Source of the DNA: Paracoccus lichenicola
Lineage (GTDB): Bacteria > Pseudomonadota > Alphaproteobacteria > Rhodobacterales > Rhodobacteraceae
NCBI RefSeq assembly: GCF_009708075.1
Contig: NZ_WMBT01000010.1
Location: 83,836 to 147,835, forward strand
Length of the DNA stretch: 64,000 nucleotides
Reading direction: 5' to 3'
This document shows, in pieces, positions 24,294 through 32,809 of the stretch. A model generated the notes under the pieces. The model was not told where the DNA came from. It did no database searches and was given only the letters and a program-made list of their open reading frames with translations. The position numbers and the translations under genes were made by a program. Within the stretch, counting starts at the first letter, position 1. Every line of letters begins with the position of its first letter.

Positions 24294-26330
24294 ATGTCCA
24301 ACGACCCCCTCTTGCAGCCCTATCGGTTGAAGCACCTGACGCTTCGCAACCGGATCATGATCACCAGCCATGAACCCGCCTACCCCGAGGACGGGATGCC
24401 CAAGGACCGTTACCGCGCCTATCACGTGGAACGGGCCAGGGCGGGGGTGGCGCTGACCATGACGGCGGGGTCTGCGTCCGTGTCGCGCGACAGCCCGCCG
24501 GTCTTCAACAACATCCTGGCCTGGAAGGACGAGGTGGTCGGCTGGATGCGCAAGCTGACCGACGAATGCCACGATCATGGCTGCGCCGTGATGATCCAGC
24601 TGACGCATCTGGGCCGGCGCACCCGTTGGGACAAGGCCGACTGGCTGCCGGTGGTCTCGCCCAGCCACGAACGCGAGGCCGCGCACCGGTCCTTCCCGAA
24701 GAAGATGGAGGATTGGGACATCGCCCGCATCATCGGCGATTACGTCGATGCGGCGGAACGGATGAAGGCGGCGGGCCTGGACGGGCTGGAATTGCAGGCC
24801 TATGGCCACCTGATGGACCAGTTCTGGTCGCCGCTGACCAACGACCTGGACGGTCCCTATGGCGGCTCCCTCGACAACCGGCTGCGCTTCACCTTCGACA
24901 TCCTGCGCGGCATCCGCGACCGCTGCGGGCCGGATTTCATCCTGGGGGTGCGCTATACCGGCGACGAATGCCTGGCGGGCGGGTTCGATGCCGGGGACGG
25001 AATCGCCATCTCGCACAAGCTGAAGGACAGCGGGCTGGTCGATTTCCTGAACGTGGTGCGCGGCCACATCGACACCGACGCGGGCCTGACCGACGTGATC
25101 CCGGTGCAGGGGATGCGCAACGCCCCGCATCTGGAATTCGCGGGTGCGATCCGGCGCGCCACCGATTTTCCCACCTTTCACGCCGCCAAGATCCCCGACG
25201 TGCCGACCGCGCGCCACGCCATCGCGGCGGGCCTGGTGGACATGGTCGGCATGACGCGCGCCCACATCGCCGACCCGCACCTGGTGCGCAAGATCGTCGA
25301 AGGGCGCGAGGACGACATCCGCCCCTGCGTCGGCGCGAACTATTGCCTGGACCGCATCTATCAGGGCGAGCTGGCCTTCTGCCTGCACAACGCCGCCACG
25401 GGGCGCGAGGAAACGATGCCGCATGTGATCCCGGCGGCGCCCATCAGAAAGCGCGTGACCATCGTGGGCGCCGGTCCCGCCGGCATGGAGGCCGCCCGCG
25501 TCGCCGCCGAACGCGGCCATGCCGTCACCGTCTTCGAGGCCGCCGACCGGCCCGGCGGCCAGATCCGCCTGACCGCGCTGCAGGAACGCCGGCGCGAGAT
25601 GATGGCGATCATCGCCTGGCGCCAGGCCATGTGCGAGCGTCACGGCGTGACCTTCCGCTTCAACACCGTCGCCGAGGCGGGCGACGTGCTGGCCACCGAT
25701 CCCGACGAGGTGATCATCGCCACCGGCGGCCTGCCCCATACCGAGGTTCTGACAGAGGGCAACGACCTTGTCGTCTCGGCCTGGGACATCCTGTCGGGCG
25801 ACGTGAAGCCGGGCGGCGACGTGCTGATCCATGACGACGCGGGCGACCACGCGGCGCTGCAAGCCGCGGATCTCATCGCCGCGACCGGGGCCAGGGTGGA
25901 AATCGTGACGCCCGACCGCGCCTTCGCGCCCGAGGTGATGGCCATGAACCTGGTCCCCTACATGCGCAGCCTTCAGGCCCGCGACACGACCTTCACCGTG
26001 ACCTGGCGGCTGCAATCGGTCGCGCGGGACGGCAACCGGCTGCGCGCCACCCTGGGCAGCGATTACGGCGGGATCACGCGCGAGCGGATCGTGGATCAGG
26101 TGGTCGTCAACCACGGCACCCGGCCGCTGGACGAATTGTATTTCGACCTGAAGCCCCTGTCCTCGAACGGGGGCGAGGTCGATTACGAGGCGCTGACCAC
26201 CGGCGGATTGCAAGACGTGCGCACCAATCCCGGCGGCGCCTTCCGCCTGTTCCGCATCGGCGATGCGGTGGCCGCCCGCAACACCCATGCCGCGATCTAT
26301 GACGCGCTGCGGCTGGTGAAGGACATCTGA
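24294..26330 (+). CDS. FMN/FAD iron-sulfur oxidoreductase, N-methylproline demethylase (StcD)-like
   Basis: 678 residues with the old-yellow-enzyme/2,4-dienoyl-CoA reductase/trimethylamine dehydrogenase layout. The FMN TIM barrel (1 to ~360) has [24 protein letters not shown] and [11 protein letters not shown]. The cluster region [13 protein letters not shown], then [11 protein letters not shown], follows; one canonical CxxC position is alanine, as I recall for the N-methylproline demethylase group. The FAD/NAD domain starts [16 protein letters not shown], with IIATGG later. It would oxidatively demethylate an N-methyl amino acid such as N-methylproline from stachydrine. The betaine-cleaving Rieske partner is not adjacent. 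Start ATG 24294. Confidence 0.82.
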   Translation: MSNDPLLQPYRLKHLTLRNRIMITSHEPAYPEDGMPKDRYRAYHVERARAGVALTMTAGSASVSRDSPPVFNNILAWKDEVVGWMRKLTDECHDHGCAVMIQLTHLGRRTRWDKADWLPVVSPSHEREAAHRSFPKKMEDWDIARIIGDYVDAAERMKAAGLDGLELQAYGHLMDQFWSPLTNDLDGPYGGSLDNRLRFTFDILRGIRDRCGPDFILGVRYTGDECLAGGFDAGDGIAISHKLKDSGLVDFLNVVRGHIDTDAGLTDVIPVQGMRNAPHLEFAGAIRRATDFPTFHAAKIPDVPTARHAIAAGLVDMVGMTRAHIADPHLVRKIVEGREDDIRPCVGANYCLDRIYQGELAFCLHNAATGREETMPHVIPAAPIRKRVTIVGAGPAGMEAARVAAERGHAVTVFEAADRPGGQIRLTALQERRREMMAIIAWRQAMCERHGVTFRFNTVAEAGDVLATDPDEVIIATGGLPHTEVLTEGNDLVVSAWDILSGDVKPGGDVLIHDDAGDHAALQAADLIAATGARVEIVTPDRAFAPEVMAMNLVPYMRSLQARDTTFTVTWRLQSVARDGNRLRATLGSDYGGITRERIVDQVVVNHGTRPLDELYFDLKPLSSNGGEVDYEALTTGGLQDVRTNPGGAFRLFRIGDAVAARNTHAAIYDALRLVKDI

Positions 26331-26429
26331 GCCGGGACGATCCTCGTGCCCGGGAAGCGGGCATCGGGGACGTGGGACCGCAGCGGCCCGACATGGCCCA
26401 AGGCCGGCGGCAGCGGTCCGAAGGGACAG

Positions 26430-26453
26430 GGGCGGGATCGACGGACCCCGCCC
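26430..26453. terminator. Weak hairpin between convergent genes
   Basis: GGGCGGG (26430-26436) and CCCGCCC (26447-26453) form a seven-base stem in the 143-base gap between the convergent demethylase and RND pump genes. No T-run follows. Confidence 0.3.
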
Positions 26454-26473
26454 GCGAAGGATCGGCCCGGGGA

Positions 26474-29400
26474 TCAGGCAACGGCGGGTTTCGCGGCTTT
26501 CCGGCGCGTCCGGCTGAACAGGCCCAGCACGAAGACGAAGAACACCGGCACGAAGAACACCGCCAGGATCGTGGCCGAGACCATGCCGCCGATCACGCCG
26601 GTGCCGATGGCGTTCTGCGACGCGGCCGATGCGCCCGTGGCGATGGCCAGCGGCACCACGCCCAGGGTGAAGGCCAGCGAGGTCATCAGGATCGGGCGGA
26701 AGCGCAGCTTGGCCGCCTTGACCGCCGCGTCGATCAGGCTCATTCCTTCTTCCCGCAGATCCTTGGCGAATTCCACGATCAGGATCGCGTTCTTGGCGGA
26801 CAGACCGATGATCGCGATCAGGCCGACCTTGAAATACACGTCGTTCGGCATGTCGCGCAGCATCACCGCCGCGATGCAGCCGATCACCCCCAAGGGCACC
26901 ACAAGCATCACCGACAGCGGGATCGACCAGCTTTCGTAAAGCCCCGAGAGCAGCAGGAAGACGAACAGGATCGACATCGCGAACAGGATCGTCGAGGTGT
27001 TGCCCGAGCTGATCTCCTCCAGCGTCTGGCCGGTCCATTCATAGGCGAAGCCCTCGGGCAGTTCGGCCGCCAGCCGCTCCATCTCGGCCACGGCGGCGCC
27101 CGACGAGAAGCCGGGCAAGGCGTTCCCGGCGATCCGCACCGCGGGATAGCCGTTGTAGCCCACCACCTGGCTGGCGCCCTGGCTCCAGTCCACCGTGGCA
27201 AAGGACGAGAACGGCACCATGCCGCCGTTCGCGTTGCGCACGGTCAGGTTCAGGATGTCCTCGGCCTGCATCCGGCTTTCTTCCTGCGCCTGCACGATCA
27301 CGCGCTGCATCCGGCCTTCGTTCGGGAAGTCGTTGACATAGGCCGACCCCAGGTTCGCCGACAGCGTCTGGTTGATGTCGGCAAAGGCCACGCCGAAGGT
27401 CTGGGCCTTGTCGCGGTCGATCAGGACCGAAACCTGGGCCGCCGCCGGCATCCCCTCGACCCGCAGGCCGGTGACGACGCCGCCGGTCCCCGCCTCGGCC
27501 ATCAGTTGCTGGGCCGCCGCGGTCAGGGCCTGCTGGCCGTTGCCGCCGCGATCCTGCAAGCGGAAGCTGAACCCGCCCGAGGTGCCGAAGCCCGGAATGG
27601 CCGGGGGCGACAGCGAATAGATCTGCGCGTCCTTGGTCCCGAACAGGGCCATGTTGGCGTCGTTGGCGATCTGGCTCGCGCTTTGGTCGCGTTCGGACCA
27701 GTCGGTGAAGGTGATGAAGGCCAGCCCCGCATTTGGTCCCTGCCCCGAGAACGAAAAGCCCCGGATCCCCACGACGTTCTCGACCGCCGGGTTCTGGCCG
27801 TAATGGGTCTCGATCACCTGGATGGCGGCGTCGGTGCGCTGCGAACTGGCGGTGGGCGGCGTCTGGATGTCCGAAAGGATGAAGCCCTGGTCCTCGTCGG
27901 GCAGGAACCCCGTCGGCAAGGCGGTGAAGCCAAGGCCCGTCAGCACGACGATGCCCGCATAGACCAGCATCACCAGCCCGGTCCGCCGGGTCAGCATCGA
28001 CACGCCGCGGCCATAGCGTTCGGTGGCCGCGTCGAAGCGGCGGTTGAACCAGCCGAAGAAGCCCTTCTTCTCGTGATGGCCCGTGACGGGCTTGAGGAAG
28101 GTCGCGCACAGCGCGGGCGTCAGCGTCAAGGCCAGAAAGGCCGAGAACAGGATCGACACCACCATCGTCAGCGCGAACTGGCGATAGATGATCCCGGTCG
28201 CTCCGGGAAAGAAGGCCATGGGGATGAACACGGCGGCCAGCACCAGCGTGATGCCGATGATCGCGCCCGAAATCTCGTTCATGGCCTTTTGCGTGGCCTC
28301 CTTGGGGGGCAGGCCTTCATGGGCCATGATCCGCTCGACGTTCTCGATCACGACGATGGCGTCGTCCACCAGGATGCCGATGGCCAGCACCATCGCGAAC
28401 ATCGTCAGCACGTTGATGGAAAAGCCCGCCACCAGCATCACCGCGACGGTGCCCGCCAGCGCGATCGGCACGACGATCGTCGGGATCAGCGTGTAGCGGA
28501 AGTTCTGTAAAAACAGGAACATCACGACGAAGACCAGGACCACCGCCTCGACCAGGGTGTGGATCACCTTCTCGATGGATTTTTCCACGAAGGGCGCGGT
28601 GTCATAGGGGATCGCATAGTCGATGCCCTCGGGGAAGAAGGCCGACAGCTCCTCCATGGTGGCCCGCACCGCCTCGGAGGTCGCCAGCGCGTTGCCGGTC
28701 GAGGACAGCTGGATGCCCACCGCCGCCGTCGGCTGGCCGTTCAGGCGCGAGGCGAAGGTATAGGTGTCCGCCCCCACCTCGATCCGGGCCACGTCGCGCA
28801 GCCGCACGGTCGAGCCGTCGGTGTTGGCGCGCAGCACGATGTCGCCGAATTCCTCGGGCCGGGTCAGCTGGCCCCGCACCAGCACGGTTGCCGTCAGCTG
28901 CTGGTTCACCGGATTGGGATCCGCGCCGATCTGGCCCGCCGCCACCTGGGCGTTCTGGGCGCGGATCGCGGCCGACACGTCGGCAGGCGACAGGTTCAGG
29001 CCGGTCAGCTTGTCGGGGTCGAGCCAGATCCGCAGCGCCTCCTCGGACGCGAAGACCTGGGCGCGGCCCACCCCGTCGATGCGGCGGATCTCGCCCACGA
29101 CGTTGCGGTTGATATAGTCGCCAAGCGCCACGTCGCCCATGGACCCGTCGGTCGATGTCAGCGACACCATCATCAGGAAGCCCGCGCCGGCCTCCTCGAC
29201 GGTGACGCCCTGGTCCACGACCGTTTGCGGCAGCACGGGTTCGACCCGGCTGACGGCGTTCTGGATATCGACCTGGGCCGTGCCGACATCCGTTCCGGGT
29301 TCAAAGGTCGCCGTGATCGAGATCGCCCCCGACACGTCCGAGGTGGATTCGAAATACCGGATGCCTTGGATGCCGTTCAGCTCCTCCTCGATCGGCTGGG

Positions 29401-29584
29401 CGACGGATTGATACATCTCGGTCGGCGAGGCGCCGGTATAGACGGTCGAGATCTGGATCTGCGGCGGCGCGACCTGCGGATATTGCGCGATCGGCATCTG
29501 CGGCAGGGCGATCAGCCCCGCGATGACGATGAAGATCGCGATCACCCAGGCCAGGACCGGGCGAAGAATGAAGAATTGTGCCAT
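26474..29584 (-). CDS. RND multidrug efflux pump inner-membrane subunit (AcrB/MexB type)
   Basis: 1036 residues, the usual length. The N-terminus MAQFFILRPVLAWVIAIFIV is typical of HAE-1 pumps. The proton-relay aspartates are in GILVDDAIVVIENVERIM, and the partner lysine is in GLSAKNAILIVEF. Two large periplasmic loops and twelve membrane helices are visible in the hydrophobic pattern. It exports hydrophobic drugs, solvents or bile salts using the proton gradient. It follows the adaptor gene by nine bases in the operon tetR-adaptor-pump. No outer-membrane factor gene is present in the window. Confidence 0.95.
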   Translation of the reverse strand: MAQFFILRPVLAWVIAIFIVIAGLIALPQMPIAQYPQVAPPQIQISTVYTGASPTEMYQSVAQPIEEELNGIQGIRYFESTSDVSGAISITATFEPGTDVGTAQVDIQNAVSRVEPVLPQTVVDQGVTVEEAGAGFLMMVSLTSTDGSMGDVALGDYINRNVVGEIRRIDGVGRAQVFASEEALRIWLDPDKLTGLNLSPADVSAAIRAQNAQVAAGQIGADPNPVNQQLTATVLVRGQLTRPEEFGDIVLRANTDGSTVRLRDVARIEVGADTYTFASRLNGQPTAAVGIQLSSTGNALATSEAVRATMEELSAFFPEGIDYAIPYDTAPFVEKSIEKVIHTLVEAVVLVFVVMFLFLQNFRYTLIPTIVVPIALAGTVAVMLVAGFSINVLTMFAMVLAIGILVDDAIVVIENVERIMAHEGLPPKEATQKAMNEISGAIIGITLVLAAVFIPMAFFPGATGIIYRQFALTMVVSILFSAFLALTLTPALCATFLKPVTGHHEKKGFFGWFNRRFDAATERYGRGVSMLTRRTGLVMLVYAGIVVLTGLGFTALPTGFLPDEDQGFILSDIQTPPTASSQRTDAAIQVIETHYGQNPAVENVVGIRGFSFSGQGPNAGLAFITFTDWSERDQSASQIANDANMALFGTKDAQIYSLSPPAIPGFGTSGGFSFRLQDRGGNGQQALTAAAQQLMAEAGTGGVVTGLRVEGMPAAAQVSVLIDRDKAQTFGVAFADINQTLSANLGSAYVNDFPNEGRMQRVIVQAQEESRMQAEDILNLTVRNANGGMVPFSSFATVDWSQGASQVVGYNGYPAVRIAGNALPGFSSGAAVAEMERLAAELPEGFAYEWTGQTLEEISSGNTSTILFAMSILFVFLLLSGLYESWSIPLSVMLVVPLGVIGCIAAVMLRDMPNDVYFKVGLIAIIGLSAKNAILIVEFAKDLREEGMSLIDAAVKAAKLRFRPILMTSLAFTLGVVPLAIATGASAASQNAIGTGVIGGMVSATILAVFFVPVFFVFVLGLFSRTRRKAAKPAVA

Positions 29585-29593
29585 GCTGCGGTC

Positions 29594-30778
29594 TCAGCCC
29601 TTGGTGTTGGCGGCCTGCGCGGCAGGCGGGGCGGATGGTTGGGCATCCGCCCGGGGCTGCGCGCCCACGGGTTCGGGAACCACCTTGGCGTCGGGATAAA
29701 GCTTTTGCGCGCCTTCGACGACCACACGCTCGCCCGGCTGCAAGCCTTCCTCGACCAGCCAGCCGCTTTCCGAGGTCCGGCCCAGGGTCAGGTCGCGGCG
29801 CTCGACGGCATCCTCGCCCTTCATCACGTAGACGAAGGCCTGGCCGTTGGTGTCGCGCTGGACCGCCATCTGCGGGATGCTCAGCGCGTCCTTGCGGACC
29901 GCCTGTTCCAGCCGGGCACGGACATAAAGGCCGGGCAGAAGCATTCCGTCGGGATTGGGAAATTCCGCGCGCAGGGTGATCTGACCGGTCGAGCTGTCAA
30001 CGCTGGCTTCTGAAAACAGCAGCTTGCCCGGATGGGGGTATTCCGACCCGTCGTCGAAGAACAGCCGCACCTGCGCCTTGTCGGGTTCGGCCATCATCAG
30101 TTCGCCCGTGGCCCGCGCGCGTTGCAGCGCGAACAGCTCCGAGGACGATTGCGTCACGTCCACATAGACGGGGTCAAGCTGCTGGATGGTGGCCAGGATG
30201 TCGGTCTGGGCCGTGACCAGCGCGCCTTCGGTCACCAGGGCGCGGCCGACGACGCCGTCGATCGGGGCCGTCACGTCGGTATAGCCCAGGTTCAGCCGCG
30301 CTTCCTGCAGGCTGGCATCGGCGATGGCCACGTCCGCATCGGCCTGGGCCAGGGTGGTGGCGGCGTTTTCCAGTTCGACCCCGGCGGTCACGCGGCGCTC
30401 GCGCAGCGCCTCGGTCCGGGCCAGCTGGTCCTGGGCGTTCCGCCGCGTCGCCTCGGCCCGTCGCAGGGTGGCCTCGGCGCTGGCCACGCGCACGGCATAG
30501 GGGGCCGGGTCGATCTTGTAGAGAACGTCGCCGGCCTTCACCACGGAGCCTTGGGTAAAGATCCGCTCGACCACGATGCCGCCCACGCGGGGCCGCACCT
30601 CGGCGGTGCGCGTCGCGGCCACGCGGCCGGGAAGCTCGTTCACGACGGGCAAGGGTCGCGGGGTCATGGTCAGCACGCTGACCGGCGTGGGCGGCATGTC
30701 CTGGGCGGTCGCGCGCGACGCCAGCGGCAGGGCCAGCATCGCCGCAAGAAGCCCGGGCAGAAGTCGTGATCTGTGCAT
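29594..30778 (-). CDS. RND efflux periplasmic adaptor (AcrA/MexA type)
   Basis: 394 residues from ATG 30778. A signal peptide (MHRSRLLPGLLAAMLALPLA, then SRATAQ) precedes VSVLTMTPRPLPVVNELPGR, the start of membrane-fusion proteins. The lipoyl half-motif region (VVKAGDVLYKIDP), a helical hairpin (about 95-165) and the second half (APIDGVVGRALVTEGALV) are clear. No lipobox cysteine is seen, so it is probably soluble or held by the complex. It bridges the pump to an outer-membrane channel. Second gene of the operon, 23 bases after the regulator stop. Confidence 0.92.
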   Translation of the reverse strand: MHRSRLLPGLLAAMLALPLASRATAQDMPPTPVSVLTMTPRPLPVVNELPGRVAATRTAEVRPRVGGIVVERIFTQGSVVKAGDVLYKIDPAPYAVRVASAEATLRRAEATRRNAQDQLARTEALRERRVTAGVELENAATTLAQADADVAIADASLQEARLNLGYTDVTAPIDGVVGRALVTEGALVTAQTDILATIQQLDPVYVDVTQSSSELFALQRARATGELMMAEPDKAQVRLFFDDGSEYPHPGKLLFSEASVDSSTGQITLRAEFPNPDGMLLPGLYVRARLEQAVRKDALSIPQMAVQRDTNGQAFVYVMKGEDAVERRDLTLGRTSESGWLVEEGLQPGERVVVEGAQKLYPDAKVVPEPVGAQPRADAQPSAPPAAQAANTKG

Positions 30779-30801
30779 GATCGGTCTTTCGGAAAGGAGG
30801 G

Positions 30802-31389
30802 TCATGTATCGGAAGGGGCGGAGGAGGCGGCAGACGCCCCCTTGTCGGTGTCGAGAGTGTCCACGAGACCGTCGAGCAGTTCCTGACGGGTGATCTCGTC
30901 AAAGCGGTGAAGGCCGAAGCATTCCAGGAAGAACAGGCCGTGGACCGCCAGAAGCACCTGCAGCATCCTTGCCCGGTCTTCCGCATCCGCCGCGACGCGC
31001 TGCGCATCCTCGGCCAGGGACGCGCGCATCAGGTCGCGGCATTCGGCGTGTTCGCCCATGCTGGCGCTGATCAGCATGGTGATCGCCACGTCGTCGTCCG
31101 TGGGCGCGTCGCGCGCCATGTCGATCATCGCGCGCAACCAGGCGTTGGGCCGTCCCGCATGGGCCTGGAGGGCTTCGTCGAAGCGCGCGCGATACTGGCA
31201 AAGCTGATGCCGCGTAAAGGCCGCCAGCAGCGCGGCCTTGCTGCCGCAGTCGTAAACGACGCTGGACTTGCTGATGCCGACTTCCCTGGCCACGGCGTCG
31301 ATGCTGAGACCGCTGACCCCCTCGCGCCGGGCCACGCTTTCCACGGCCCCCATGAGGGCATCCCGGTCGATGGTACGCTTTCGTCCCAT
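30802..31389 (-). CDS. TetR-family regulator of the RND pump
   Basis: 195 residues starting MGRKRTIDRDALMGAVESVA. The DNA-binding domain is GLSIDAVAREVGISKSSV, with VYDCGSKAALLAAF after it. It is the first gene of the efflux operon rather than divergent, so it is autoregulated with the pump. A perfect CGAACGTTCG palindrome lies 21 bases upstream. Two start ATGs (31395, 31389) are possible. Confidence 0.88.
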   Translation of the reverse strand: MGRKRTIDRDALMGAVESVARREGVSGLSIDAVAREVGISKSSVVYDCGSKAALLAAFTRHQLCQYRARFDEALQAHAGRPNAWLRAMIDMARDAPTDDDVAITMLISASMGEHAECRDLMRASLAEDAQRVAADAEDRARMLQVLLAVHGLFFLECFGLHRFDEITRQELLDGLVDTLDTDKGASAASSAPSDT

Positions 31390-31409
31390 AGCCACCTCGA
31401 ATCAATAGT

Positions 31410-31419
31410 CGAACGTTCG
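31410..31419. promoter_or_regulatory. Palindrome upstream of the efflux operon
   Basis: CGAACGTTCG, a perfect 10-base palindrome in AT-richer flanks (TAGT...TTTAT), is placed where the operon promoter should be. A likely site for the TetR protein encoded by the first gene. Confidence 0.5.
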
Positions 31420-31654
31420 TTTATGAATTGGGGCAGGATCGGTCAAGGTGCAACGAACGTGATGGCCAGGGGCGGCCCGGCAGGACACGGGACGCGGCTT
31501 GAAAAGCCCGCCATGCCGGTTTCTTGTGCATCGAACGGCCCGCGCGCCCTTGCACCGTGCATTCCGGGCCTGCGTCAAGCCGGCTGGAAAGCCGCGGGGA
31601 AAACCTGCATTCCTGGACCGGCAGGATGGGTGCCGGACGGGGAAAGGATCCTTG

Positions 31655-32704
31655 GTGCACGAGCCGGAAAAGAACGCGAAGCGGTCTCGCGCCACGCTGG
31701 CGGACGTGGCGAAGAAGGCGGGCGTCAGCCTGGCGACCGTTGACCGGGTTCTGAACGAACGCGGGCTTTACAGCGCCGCGACGCAGGACCGGGTTCTTGC
31801 CGCGGCCCGGTCGCTTGGCCTGAGGCGGATCCTGCCGGCGCGGCATCTGAAGAACCTGCATGTCGAGGTCATCCTCACCCGTCCCGATCTGCCCCTGAAC
31901 CAGAGGTTCGGCGACGAGTTCGAGGCGCTGAACCAACTGACGGGCAAGCTGGTCACGATCCACCGCAGTTTCCTCAGGAACGACGATCCGCTTTTGCTGG
32001 CGCGCCGCATCCGCGAGACGGCGTGCGACGGGATCGTGGTGAACGTCGAGGCGCACCCGGAAATCCACCGCGCGGTTCACGACGCGAGCGGGCGCGGCAA
32101 GGCGGTCGTGACCATCATGTCGGATCTGCCCCGGTCGGCGCGGCTGGCCTATGCGGGCATCGACCACCTGTCCGCCGGACGCAGCGCGGCGTTCTTCATG
32201 GCCAAGATGTCCCCCCGTCCGGGCGGCGTCGTCGTGCTGTGCAACCACCTGGGATACCAGGGCCACAGGGACCGTGTCCGGGGGTTCCTGGACAGCCTGG
32301 ACCAGCACGGCGCCGGCCTGGACGTTGCCGCCGTGGTCGAGGGGCAGGACGATCCCGACATCTCGGAACGCAAGCTGCGCCGGGTGCTGGGGGAACGGCC
32401 CGACATCGTGGGGATCTACAACACGGGTGCGGCGAACCGCGCGGTCGCGGCGGTGATCCGAAGCGGCGTCCTGGCGCAGCCGCCCGTCTTCATCGGCCAC
32501 GAACTGACCCCCTTCACCCGCACGGCCCTGCGCGACGGAACCATGACGCTGGCCATCGACCAAAGCCCGGAATTGCAGGCGCGGCTGGCCGTGGACATCC
32601 TGATGCGGCACTTCGGGATCCTGGACGCCGAGGAGAAGTCCGTGCCCCTGCGCCCCGAAGTGCCTTTCGTCCTGTTCGGCCCGGAAAACCTGCCCAATCG
32701 CTGA
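31655..32704 (+). CDS. LacI-family regulator
   Basis: About 349 residues. The helix-turn-helix ATLADVAKKAGVSLATVDRV is the LacI headpiece, with the hinge helix near RVLAAARSLG. A periplasmic-binding-like sensor domain follows (HVEVILTRPDLPLNQRFGDE to the end). GTG 31655 is preferred because GGAAAGG lies seven bases before it and the headpiece begins 14 codons later; the open frame reaches further up without homology. It precedes the P450 fusion gene by 105 bases on the same strand and may control it or a sugar-uptake gene. Confidence 0.85.
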   Translation: MHEPEKNAKRSRATLADVAKKAGVSLATVDRVLNERGLYSAATQDRVLAAARSLGLRRILPARHLKNLHVEVILTRPDLPLNQRFGDEFEALNQLTGKLVTIHRSFLRNDDPLLLARRIRETACDGIVVNVEAHPEIHRAVHDASGRGKAVVTIMSDLPRSARLAYAGIDHLSAGRSAAFFMAKMSPRPGGVVVLCNHLGYQGHRDRVRGFLDSLDQHGAGLDVAAVVEGQDDPDISERKLRRVLGERPDIVGIYNTGAANRAVAAVIRSGVLAQPPVFIGHELTPFTRTALRDGTMTLAIDQSPELQARLAVDILMRHFGILDAEEKSVPLRPEVPFVLFGPENLPNR

Positions 32705-32809
32705 TGGCTGATCGGCCGCCCCGGATGAGGGAAAACCCTCACCGGGATGCTCCACCCGATTGCCCGTCATGGGTAAAGTCGCGCCAGCACCGGGATGTGG
32801 AGGAGCGTC

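Noticed and set aside
26372..28510. A 700-codon plus-strand frame inside the RND pump gene
   Set aside because: His/Gln/Arg-rich shadow; the pump reads continuously with all family motifs on the minus strand.
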